Source: Paraburkholderia fungorum (GTDB lineage Bacteria; Pseudomonadota; Gammaproteobacteria; Burkholderiales; Burkholderiaceae). From it: a DNA stretch of 64,000 nt. Below the pieces are notes generated by a model. It made no database searches. It was not told where the DNA came from and saw only the letters and a list, made by a program, of their open reading frames with translations. A program made the translations under genes and the position numbers. The stretch lies in contig NZ_CADFGE010000008.1 of assembly GCF_902833645.1 (NCBI RefSeq), positions 1 to 64,000 of the forward strand, given 5' to 3'. Shown here one piece after another: positions 56,820-64,000 of this stretch. Position 1 is the stretch's first letter; every line of letters begins with the position of its first letter.

Positions 56820-59618
56820 TCAGCTTGCCGTGCCGGTGCCCACGTTTCTCCCGGCATTCCTCGCCGAGCGGCCCTCCGCCCGCTTACCGGAACTGAACAG
56901 GCTCACGAACTGTTCGAAACCCTGGATCGGCAACGGCTTGCAAAAAAGAAACCCTTGATAGGCATGGCAGCCTGCAACCGCCAGGAAATCTCTTTGCGCT
57001 TCTGTTTCAACCCCCTCGGCAATGACACCCAGGTTAAAGCTTCGCGCAAGCGCCACGATGGTTCTCGCGATGTCAGCGTCGTTGGGGTCGACCAGAATGT
57101 CGCGCACGAACGAGCGATCGATCTTTAACTGGTCCAACGGCAATCTCTTCAGATACGCCAGCGAAGAGTAGCCCGTCCCGAAGTCGTCGAGCGAAAACGT
57201 CACGCCGCGGGCACGCAGGGCGCTCATCTTTTCGATAACGTCCTGTACGTTCTCAACGAGAACACTCTCGGTCAATTCGAGCTTCAACCGGTCCGCCCTC
57301 GCCCCGGTCCGGTCGATGACGTCGAGCACACCGTCCACGAAATCCGGCTCGCGGAATTGCCGGGCACTGACGTTCACTGCCATGGACAGATGCGCCATCG
57401 ATGGGCTCGCCGCCCACAGTGCCAGTTGAGCGCATGCGGACGCCAGCACAGTGCGCCCCATCTCGAGAATCAGCCCAGACTCCTCGGCGAGCGGAATAAA
57501 CTCGCCCGGCGGTATCAGGCCGCGTTCAGGATGCTCCCAACGCACCAGCGCCTCCGCACCGGTAATGTAATTGCCGTCGACGACCTGCGCCTGATAGTGG
57601 AGAACAATCCGGTTCTCTTCGATCGCGTTGCGCAGCCCCACCTCCATTTCGGCCCGCTTCAACACCGCTGTCTGCATCGCCGGGTCGAAGAAACAGATGC
57701 CATTGCGGCCGCGCTCCTTCGATTGATACATGGCGAGATCGGCCTGTTTGAAAAGCTCGTCGGTCGACGTCTGCTCCCCCTTGAATACCGTGACGCCGAT
57801 GCTGGCGGTACTCCGGAACTGGATGCCGTTGAGTTCATAGGCACACCCCAGCACGGAGAGAATTCTTGCCCCCGCCGCCTCGGTCTGGCTGGTGGCCACC
57901 GCCTCATCCGGACTCAGGTTGCCCAGCACCACAACGAACTCGTCACCCCCCACCCGCGCGACCGTGTCGGCCTCGTTGACGCTATTCGACAGGCGATACG
58001 CGACCTGCCGCAGGAGCAGATCGCCTTTGTCGTGCCCAAGCGTATCGTTCAGCGTTTTGAAGTGATCGAGATCGATAAACATCAGGGCGCCACAGACCTT
58101 GTTCTCCCGGCTCGCCAGCATGGATTGCCTGAGCCGGTCCAGAAGCAGTGCACGATTGGGCAAGCGGGTCAGCGTGTCGTAGAAGGCCAGCTCGCGGATT
58201 TTCTCCTCTGACTTCTTACGCTCGGTAATGTCGCGGCCGCTGGTGCGAAAACCGATAAAGTCGCCCCTCTGATTGCTGATCGGCACCCAGGAAACCGACA
58301 GCCACAGCAGCGACCCATCCTTGCGCACGCAACGAAACTCGAGATCCTCGCCGCGAGAACCCTGAAGCCCCTTTTTAAATTCCGGGGCAACCCGCGAAAC
58401 ATCCTCTGGATGGATTAGCGTGCGGGCGAAATCGGGCATCGCCATGCATTCGGCGACCGTATAGCCCGTGTAGTACTCAACCGACGGATTGATCCAGCGA
58501 GGTTTGCCATCCGGTCCCCACCAGATTTCCAGGTTCACCGTGCAGTCGGCAATGGCGCGAAACTTCTCTTCGTTCTCGCGCAACTCCCGTGTCATCGCCG
58601 AGGCGAGCCGCATGGCGCGCTCACGCCCTGTCATCATGAGCCAGCTCAGAAGCGCCAGCAGAAAACTCAAGCCCGTGCCGGCGCCTGCGATCAACGCCTG
58701 TGCATTGCGTCCCAATCTGGATCGGAACTCGTCGGAGGCACTCATCGTGAGCATCCAGTCATGCCCGTCGACAACCAGATATTCATTTGCGGAGATGATC
58801 GCGGGGGCGCGCCGGTTGTTCGGCTCGGAAGCGCGATGCAGCAGCGCGGCCTCCAATGGCTCGACGCCGTCGTAAATGGCCAGCGAGATGCCGGGTGGCT
58901 GTTCGCCGTACAGACTGGCCATCACGTCGTGCATCTGGAACGACGCATAGACCCAACCGATAATGTTCGCCCGGCGTTGCGTGAGATCGTCCTGCGCCTT
59001 GCCGGCCGCGTAGATCGGCAGGTACATGATGAAACCCGGCCGACGGTCAGGACTCGCGCCGATCTGGAGGTTTACCTTGCCCGACAGGGCCGCCATGCCG
59101 GAATCGCGTGCCTTCTCCAGCGCGGCGCGCCGCACCGGTTCGTCCCAGGTGTCAAAACCGGGCGAGCTGCGAGCAATGCCAACAAAAGGCTCGCGCTGAA
59201 TAATCGGCGCATAAGCCGTGCGCTGCCCGTCAGGATGAATCGTGTAGCCCGGAATGCCGCCCTGACGCATGCCCGCTATGTGGGCCGCTTTACTCGCCGC
59301 GGGCACCCATTCGATTACACCGACGCCGTGGACGCCGGAAAAATTCGCGTCAAGATTGAGCGCGTTCACATAGCGCCGGAACCGCTCGCGATCGATCGTA
59401 CCGTTCGCGGCAAACAGGCTCTGCACGCCGCGCAACATCAGCTCATAGGTCGCCATGCGCTGCTCGACGCGGCCGACCACATCACTCACGGTGTATTCGA
59501 ACTGGCTGCGAAGCTCTTTGCGACTCGCCTGTCGTTCGTGATTCCAGACGACCCACGTCAAACAGAGCGACGCTGATAGAACCAGTAACGGCAGTAGGAC
59601 AGCGCGTAGCCGGATCAC
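56820..59618 (-). CDS. CHASE-PAS-GGDEF-EAL cyclic-di-GMP protein
   Basis: A 932-residue inner-membrane signalling protein. Residues about 8-28 form the first membrane helix, about 70-290 the periplasmic CHASE sensor (GVHGVGVIEWVPAASKAAHI, FDTWDEPVRRAAL), about 305-330 the second helix (LIAGAGTGLSFLLALLSWL), about 345-470 a PAS domain, about 475-645 GGDEF and about 660-905 EAL. The GGDEF motif is intact (ARVGGDEFVVVL), as are the EAL residues EALVRW and DDFGTGYSS, so both synthesis and breakdown are possible. Its ATG overlaps by 4 bases the stop of a periplasmic binding-protein gene (59615-59618), which implies translational coupling. Confidence 0.9.
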   Translation of the reverse strand: MIRLRAVLLPLLVLSASLCLTWVVWNHERQASRKELRSQFEYTVSDVVGRVEQRMATYELMLRGVQSLFAANGTIDRERFRRYVNALNLDANFSGVHGVGVIEWVPAASKAAHIAGMRQGGIPGYTIHPDGQRTAYAPIIQREPFVGIARSSPGFDTWDEPVRRAALEKARDSGMAALSGKVNLQIGASPDRRPGFIMYLPIYAAGKAQDDLTQRRANIIGWVYASFQMHDVMASLYGEQPPGISLAIYDGVEPLEAALLHRASEPNNRRAPAIISANEYLVVDGHDWMLTMSASDEFRSRLGRNAQALIAGAGTGLSFLLALLSWLMMTGRERAMRLASAMTRELRENEEKFRAIADCTVNLEIWWGPDGKPRWINPSVEYYTGYTVAECMAMPDFARTLIHPEDVSRVAPEFKKGLQGSRGEDLEFRCVRKDGSLLWLSVSWVPISNQRGDFIGFRTSGRDITERKKSEEKIRELAFYDTLTRLPNRALLLDRLRQSMLASRENKVCGALMFIDLDHFKTLNDTLGHDKGDLLLRQVAYRLSNSVNEADTVARVGGDEFVVVLGNLSPDEAVATSQTEAAGARILSVLGCAYELNGIQFRSTASIGVTVFKGEQTSTDELFKQADLAMYQSKERGRNGICFFDPAMQTAVLKRAEMEVGLRNAIEENRIVLHYQAQVVDGNYITGAEALVRWEHPERGLIPPGEFIPLAEESGLILEMGRTVLASACAQLALWAASPSMAHLSMAVNVSARQFREPDFVDGVLDVIDRTGARADRLKLELTESVLVENVQDVIEKMSALRARGVTFSLDDFGTGYSSLAYLKRLPLDQLKIDRSFVRDILVDPNDADIARTIVALARSFNLGVIAEGVETEAQRDFLAVAGCHAYQGFLFCKPLPIQGFEQFVSLFSSGKRAEGRSARNAGRNVGTGTAS

Positions 59619-60409
59619 GGCGACGCCTTGAAGTCGACCATGGAATCAGCCAGCTCAGGCTTGAAGTACTTTTCGAAGATTCGGCGCACCGTGCCGTCCG
59701 CACGCATTTCGTCCACCAGCGCCTGCCACTTTTCCCGTTCGCCGACGGAGAGTGCTTTCTTCGACATGATCAGACCGTGCGGCACAGAAGGATCGTTGAA
59801 CTCGACAATCGTCGTCACATTGCGGATTTTTTTCGCGTCCAGTGCGGGGTAATCGAAGGGCTCGATAATCATGCCCTGAATCTGCCGAAGTATAAGCGCC
59901 TGGTAGAGCGGTTCGAGCCCTCCCGCCAGGCTGACCCGGTTTTCCGCCGTCAGTCTGTCGACCAGTTCATTGGCCGATGCGCTATAGCGAAAACTGCGGA
60001 TCACACCAAGCTGCGCGTGCCGATCACGTTCGAAATCCGCGACGTTGTGGATACCGGCGTCCTTGCGCACGAGCAGATAGTATTTATTGCTGAAGTACCA
60101 CGCAAACGACGCGTATTGATTGCGTTCGTCGTTCGCAATGCCAGAAAGGCTGAAATCGAGCGCACCCGATTCGATCAGTTTCCAGATACGTGCCCGCGAC
60201 ATCAGACTGACCTTGATCTGGCAACCGCTGCGCCGGATCAGCTCGTCCGCAAAGTCTTTGTCGATACCGCTGTCGGTGTCGAGCGAATAGAGCAGGCCGT
60301 GGTCGTGCAATCCTAGCGTGAACGGCCGGGAGCAATCCGGGCCACCCGCAAAAGCATTGCTTACGAAACACACTGCCAACAGAACCCCGCCAAGCCAGCT
60401 TCGAATCAC
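59615..60409 (-). CDS. Periplasmic binding protein (family 3) coupled to the c-di-GMP gene
   Basis: A 264-residue family 3 solute-binding protein. A signal peptide (about 1-22, LLAVCFVSNAFA) precedes the mature domain, which includes the family elements IDKDFADELIRRSGCQIKVS, ALDFSLSGIANDERN, and the C-terminal MRADGTVRRIFEKYF. No permease or ATPase gene is adjacent. Instead its stop overlaps the start of the CHASE-PAS-GGDEF-EAL gene (ATGA). The most economical reading is that the bound ligand is passed to the CHASE sensor, though a second binding-site partner is unproven. The Cys pair (DCSRPF and GCQIK) could form a disulfide. Confidence 0.87.
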   Translation of the reverse strand: MIRSWLGGVLLAVCFVSNAFAGGPDCSRPFTLGLHDHGLLYSLDTDSGIDKDFADELIRRSGCQIKVSLMSRARIWKLIESGALDFSLSGIANDERNQYASFAWYFSNKYYLLVRKDAGIHNVADFERDRHAQLGVIRSFRYSASANELVDRLTAENRVSLAGGLEPLYQALILRQIQGMIIEPFDYPALDAKKIRNVTTIVEFNDPSVPHGLIMSKKALSVGEREKWQALVDEMRADGTVRRIFEKYFKPELADSMVDFKASP

Positions 60410-60969
60410 AACGCCTCCATAGCGAAATGACGCCTGGTTATATTCTCGCCGGTCATAATCCGGCGGCGTGCTCAGGCAGGTTTGTTTTACTCATACCCTG
60501 CTTTTAACACACAATTCGGGATATTTTTCTGACCCAATGCGCTGCCGATGGACGGTGACAACTTCAATCATCCGGACGGAATCGCACCAGCGTGTATGGT
60601 GCCTATGTATGACGCTCGTTCACCGTGCGGATCCCCGTTCAATGATGAAGCACCGAGGGGCCAGCGAAGGTCGTTCTGGAAGGCGGAGCCGGTAGGATGC
60701 GCAGCACTGCGCCCGAACCCCTCCTTTCAATCACGTAGCGCGTACATTTCATTTCCCGCTGAAGTACTGCGTGCAAGAAGCGTCGGGCGACCTACAAGCG
60801 CGGAACGTCGATGAAATGCCGGATAAGACGCTATCAACAGACGTCATATATCAAACCGCGCCCGCCTCGCCGCGCCCAAGCGCACCGGATTTTTATGCCC
60901 TTAATGCCTCGAAATTAATCACAAATAGGGGGAAACCCGTATAATTCAGGATAAGAGGTCAGACAACTA
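60410..60969. other. Gene-free region upstream of the efflux gene
   Basis: About 560 bases without a supported gene. Short frames here lack ribosome binding sites. The stretch must carry the promoters of the divergent binding-protein gene on the left and the MFS efflux gene on the right. Confidence 0.5.
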
Positions 60970-62601
60970 GTGGACACACCACGCGTCAAGACCCGGCCCG
61001 CGCCGCGCGGCGCCTCCCCAGAAAAGCTCTCCTTTCCCAGACCCGTGAACCCGACTGCGACTGCCCTGCCCTTCCGGAATGCCCTCATGGCGATGCTCGG
61101 CATCGGCCTTGTCAATATGCTGGTCGCACTCGACCAGACCGTCGTCAGCACCGCGCTGCCTTCGATCGTCGCCGAACTGCACGGCTTCGAGTACTACGCA
61201 TGGATTGCCAGCGCGTACCTGCTGGCGTCGGTGGTGACCGTTCCCGTGTTCGGCCGTCTCGGCGACTACTTCGGCCGCAAGCGCTTCGTGATCGCCGCGG
61301 TTATCACGTTCACGGTGGCGTCGGTGCTGTGCGGCGTCGCGAACGACATGCTGTTTCTCGTGATCGCGCGCGGCTTGCAAGGCGTCGGCGGCGGGATGAT
61401 GGTGGGCACCGCGTTCGCGTCGATCCCGGACCTGTTCCCCGATCCTCGCGCGCGGGTGCGCTGGCAGGTGGTGATGGCGGCCGCGTACGGGATCGGCACC
61501 GCGGCGGGTCCGTCGCTGGGCGGCTGGATGAGCGAGCATTGGGGCTGGCGCTCCACCTTCCTGATCAACCTGCCGGTCGGCGCCGCGGCGCTCTATTTCA
61601 TCTGGGCGCATCTGCCCAACCTGCAGCGGCCGCACGAGGGCGAGGTCAAGATCGACTGGCTCGGCGCGGCACTGGTCGCCATCGTGCTGGGCGGCTTTCA
61701 GGCACTCATCGAAGCCGTGCCGAAACATGGTCTGACGACCGGCAATCTGACGTTAGCCGCCTTCGTGATCGCGGGCGCCGTTGCGTTGCTGGTATGTGAA
61801 AAACGCGCCACGCATCCAATCATTCCACTCGACCTGTTCAAGGACGCGCAACTCGTCACGCTGTTCATACTCGGCTTTCTGTCCGGCTTCGTGATGTTTT
61901 CGCTGATCTTCTTTGCGCCGCTGCTGTTGCAAGGCGGCTTCGGCTTGTCGCCGCAACAGGCGGGTCTGCTCGCCACGCCGATCGCCGCGTGTATCGCCCT
62001 CGGCAGCCTGCTGAATACGCGCATCGTCATCCACATGAAGAAGCCCACGCGGATTCTGTCGATCGGGTTCGCGCTGCTGCTGTTCGCCGCGATCGCGCTG
62101 GCGTTCGCCAATCCGCAGACCCCGCACGTGTGGATCGAATTGCCGATGGCGGCGGTCGGTATCGGCCTCGGTTTCATCCTGAACAATCTGAATGTGTTCG
62201 GCCAGGAGATTGCCGGACGCGAACGTTTCGGTATCACGACGGCGCTGCTTCAGTCCACGCGGATGGTGGGCGGGATGCTCGGCACCAGCATTGTGGCAAC
62301 CGTGGTGCAGCATCACTATCGCGACGTGGTGACGCGTACGATGAGCGTGCTCGGCGAGCCGGCCGTTTCGCAATGGCAGCCGCGTTTCGTCGATCTGCGC
62401 ATCCTGATCGACGAAGCATCGCGACTGAAACTGATTGCGGATATGAAGCCGTCGGGCCTCAATACGCTGGCGTTGATCGACACGGCACGCGATGCGCTGG
62501 TGCAGTCGATTCATATCGGTGTATGGCTGACGGCGGTAGCGGCATTGGCGGCGGCACTGCTCGTGCAGCGCATCTCGCACGTGGTGTTTCGCAAGAGCTG
62601 A
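60970..62601 (+). CDS. DHA2-type (14-helix) MFS drug exporter
   Basis: A 543-residue proton-driven exporter of the EmrB/QacA family with about 14 membrane helices. Family motifs are LVALDQTVVSTALPSIVAEL (motif D1), GRLGDYFGRKRFVIA (motif A) and GIGTAAGPSLGGWMSEHWGW (motif C). It starts at a GTG (60970) that follows a purine-rich stretch; the N-terminal 38 residues before the first helix are Pro/Arg-rich. No regulator or membrane-fusion protein gene is adjacent. Substrate unknown; such pumps export drugs, siderophores or metabolites. Confidence 0.88.
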   Translation: MDTPRVKTRPAPRGASPEKLSFPRPVNPTATALPFRNALMAMLGIGLVNMLVALDQTVVSTALPSIVAELHGFEYYAWIASAYLLASVVTVPVFGRLGDYFGRKRFVIAAVITFTVASVLCGVANDMLFLVIARGLQGVGGGMMVGTAFASIPDLFPDPRARVRWQVVMAAAYGIGTAAGPSLGGWMSEHWGWRSTFLINLPVGAAALYFIWAHLPNLQRPHEGEVKIDWLGAALVAIVLGGFQALIEAVPKHGLTTGNLTLAAFVIAGAVALLVCEKRATHPIIPLDLFKDAQLVTLFILGFLSGFVMFSLIFFAPLLLQGGFGLSPQQAGLLATPIAACIALGSLLNTRIVIHMKKPTRILSIGFALLLFAAIALAFANPQTPHVWIELPMAAVGIGLGFILNNLNVFGQEIAGRERFGITTALLQSTRMVGGMLGTSIVATVVQHHYRDVVTRTMSVLGEPAVSQWQPRFVDLRILIDEASRLKLIADMKPSGLNTLALIDTARDALVQSIHIGVWLTAVAALAAALLVQRISHVVFRKS

Positions 62602-62682
62602 ACGGCGGCGTGGCCGCGACCGTTTCGCGGCTGCGGCCCGCGCCGCTTCTTGCATCGGCTATTGCAGCACTTATTGCATCGG

Positions 62683-63600
62683 TTATTGCGCGCCGAGCTT
62701 CCTGATCAGCACGTCGAGTTGCGCCATTTCCTCTTCGGTCAGATCGGTCAACGGCGCACGCACCGGTCCCGCGCTGTGGCCGACCAGCTTCGCGCCGGCC
62801 TTCACGATACTGACCGCGTAGCCCTGGCGGCGATTACGGATCGCCAGATACGGCAGGAAGAATTCATCGATCAGCCTGCCGACGGTAGCGTGGTCGTCCG
62901 CGGCAATCGCGCGGTAGAAGTCCATCGCGGTCTTCGGGATAAAGTTGAAGACCGCCGACGAGTACACCGGCACGCCCATCGCCTTATAAGCCGCAGCGTA
63001 GATTTCCGCGGTCGGCAGGCCGCCGAGGTACGAGAAACGCTCACCCAGACGCCGGCGAATCGTCACCATGTTCTCGATTTCACCCACGCCGTCCTTGAAG
63101 CCGATCAGGTTCGGGCAACGGTCGGCGAGACGTTCGAGCATATCCGCGTTCAGCTTCGAATTCGCGCGGTTATAGACGATCACGCCGATGTTCTTCACCG
63201 CCTTGCAGACCTGCTCGACATGCGCGGCAATGCCCTCCTGCGACGCCTCGGTCAGGTAGTGCGGCATCAGCAGCACGCCGCTCGCGCCGAGACGTTCGGC
63301 TTCCTTAGCATATTCAATCGCGACGCGCGTCGGGCCGCCCGCACCGGCGAGAATCGGCACCTTGCCGCGGCAGGTCTCGGTCGCCGTGCGAACCACCTCC
63401 GTGTAGTCGCTTCTGGTCAGCGAGAAAAATTCGCCGGTGCCGCCCGCGGCGAACAATGCCGTCGCGCCATACGGCGCGAGCCATTCGAGGCGCGCAGCAT
63501 AGGTATCGGCGCGGAAATCGCCCTGTTCGTCGAAGTCGGTCACCGGAAACGACAGCAGGCCTTCCGAGACGATTGCTTTGAGTTCTTGAGGTGAGGTCAT
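62683..63600 (-). CDS. kdgD: 5-dehydro-4-deoxyglucarate dehydratase
   Basis: A 305-residue DHDPS/NAL-family aldolase-type enzyme. It removes water and CO2 from 5-keto-4-deoxyglucarate to give 2-oxoglutarate semialdehyde in D-glucarate/galactarate breakdown. The Schiff-base Lys is in NLIGFKDGVG, the conserved Tyr is in IVYNRANSKL, and the substrate-binding GGTGEFFSLT (replacing GTTGE of DHDPS) is characteristic of KdgD. The ATG at 63600 follows a family start. It lies 88 bp downstream of a glucarate dehydratase gene in the same direction, which makes its substrate. Confidence 0.92.
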   Translation of the reverse strand: MTSPQELKAIVSEGLLSFPVTDFDEQGDFRADTYAARLEWLAPYGATALFAAGGTGEFFSLTRSDYTEVVRTATETCRGKVPILAGAGGPTRVAIEYAKEAERLGASGVLLMPHYLTEASQEGIAAHVEQVCKAVKNIGVIVYNRANSKLNADMLERLADRCPNLIGFKDGVGEIENMVTIRRRLGERFSYLGGLPTAEIYAAAYKAMGVPVYSSAVFNFIPKTAMDFYRAIAADDHATVGRLIDEFFLPYLAIRNRRQGYAVSIVKAGAKLVGHSAGPVRAPLTDLTEEEMAQLDVLIRKLGAQ

Positions 63601-63688
63601 GGCGTGAATGGCTTAGTAGCGTAATAGCGTAAATTTTGTCGGTGAAAACGAGCGGCGGCACCCGCCGCCGCTCAAATCATCAAGAGAC

Positions 63689-64000
63689 TTAGCGCACCAG
63701 ACACGGGCGCTTGTTGTCGAACTTCCAGTTCGGAATCAGGTATTGCATGGCCACGCCGTCGTCGCGTGCGCCGAGGCCGTGTTGCTGATACAGCGCATGC
63801 GCCTTCTCGATCTCGTCCATATCCAGTTCGACACCGAGGCCGGCGGCCTGAGGCACCTTGACCTTGCCGCCGACGATCTGCAACGGCTCACGCGTCAGGC
63901 GCTGACCGTCCTGCCAGATCCAGTGCGTGTCGATCGCCGTAATCTTGCCGGGCGCCGCCGCCGCGACATGCGTGAACATCGCGAGCGAAATGTCGAAGTG
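63689..64000 (-). CDS. gudD: Glucarate dehydratase (3' end only)
   Basis: The last ~104 residues of a gene that continues past the window's right edge. The visible part contains GKITAIDTHWIWQDGQRLTR, then EPLQIVGGKVKVPQAAGLGV and the conserved C-terminal ELDMDEIEKAHALYQQHGL and GARDDGVAMQYLIPNWKFD, which match glucarate dehydratase of the enolase superfamily. It produces 5-keto-4-deoxyglucarate from D-glucarate, the substrate of the downstream KdgD. The catalytic residues are out of view. Confidence 0.85.
   Translation of the reverse strand, partial: HFDISLAMFTHVAAAAPGKITAIDTHWIWQDGQRLTREPLQIVGGKVKVPQAAGLGVELDMDEIEKAHALYQQHGLGARDDGVAMQYLIPNWKFDNKRPCLVR

Noticed and set aside
62650..62689. 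Direct repeat TTGCATCGGYTATTGC (two copies) near the kdgD stop
   Set aside because: Two copies only, overlapping a coding end. Looks like a short local duplication without a function.
1..64000. CRISPR arrays, tRNA or rRNA genes
   Set aside because: No regularly spaced repeats and no recognisable tRNA or rRNA sequence were seen by eye. A tRNA or structured-RNA scan would be decisive.

Overview
The window reads as chromosomal DNA of a high-GC beta-proteobacterium, most likely Paraburkholderia or a close Burkholderia relative. The reasons are the codon bias, the small Burkholderia-type hypothetical genes, a Burkholderia-type porin, and above all a luxR-rsaL-luxI locus laid out like BraR/RsaL/BraI. 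I saw no rRNA, tRNA, CRISPR array or phage. The only intact mobile element is an IS3-family insertion sequence whose left end coincides with base 1 of the window.

Layout. 1-1.25 kb: IS3 element, then a hairpin repeat. 1.4-5.4 kb: AraC regulator, EpsC-type serine acetyltransferase, two small Burkholderia-type genes and an SDR-like protein that lacks the usual catalytic Tyr/Lys. 5.4-10.8 kb: a four-gene ABC importer (two permeases, ATPase, binding protein) led by an SMP-30 lactonase, all on the minus strand. 11.3-13.2 kb: quorum sensing, with luxR(+), rsaL(-) and luxI(+) and a las-type box between rsaL and luxI. 13.4-17.3 kb: GntR regulator, universal stress protein, FNR-type oxygen sensor and an EgtB-like enzyme. 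17.4-19.0 kb: a scar of three gene remnants (OmpA-like lipoprotein, trimeric autotransporter, TonB receptor). 19.0-23.4 kb: porin and an MgtA Mg2+ ATPase with a structured leader that contains a small ORF. 24.0-29.2 kb: orphan sugar-type binding protein, LRR-protein kinase, Ogt, PAP2 phosphatase and dienelactone hydrolase. 29.3-30.1 kb: an AT-rich gene-free stretch ending in an orphan intrinsic terminator.

30.1-34.3 kb holds a D-amino-acid module resembling Pseudomonas dauBAR: a binding protein, a FAD D-amino-acid dehydrogenase and a frameshifted aminotransferase remnant run left, an ornithine cyclodeaminase-family enzyme and a DauR/YheO-type regulator run right, and a perfect 21-bp palindrome lies in the shared promoter. 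34.4-39.5 kb: two large secreted proteins, a glycoside hydrolase with a Thr-Pro linker and a beta-propeller. 39.6-43.3 kb: LysR/NmrA divergent pair, a secreted hypothetical and a second LysR. 43.4-48.5 kb: a five-gene catabolic operon (CoA-transferase, HMG-CoA lyase-like aldolase, VOC protein, D-2-hydroxyacid dehydrogenase, MFS transporter). 48.7-51.7 kb: an NTF2-FMO flavin monooxygenase with an AcoR-like regulator lacking the AAA+ domain. 52-56.6 kb: TetR/metallo-hydrolase pair, AraC, and an ECF sigma / small membrane protein / ferredoxin operon. 56.8-60.4 kb: a periplasmic binding protein translationally coupled to a CHASE-PAS-GGDEF-EAL protein. 61-64 kb: DHA2 efflux pump, kdgD and the 3' end of a glucarate dehydratase gene.

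The region mixes stable housekeeping and regulatory genes with nutrient-uptake modules typical of a soil or plant-associated bacterium (sugar acids, D-amino acids, organic acids, polysaccharide). The clearest decay is the 17.4-19.0 kb scar and the broken aminotransferase. The best candidates for unexplored biology are the mgtA leader, the binding-protein/c-di-GMP pair, the orphan terminator at 29.8 kb, and the D-amino-acid module with its operator.
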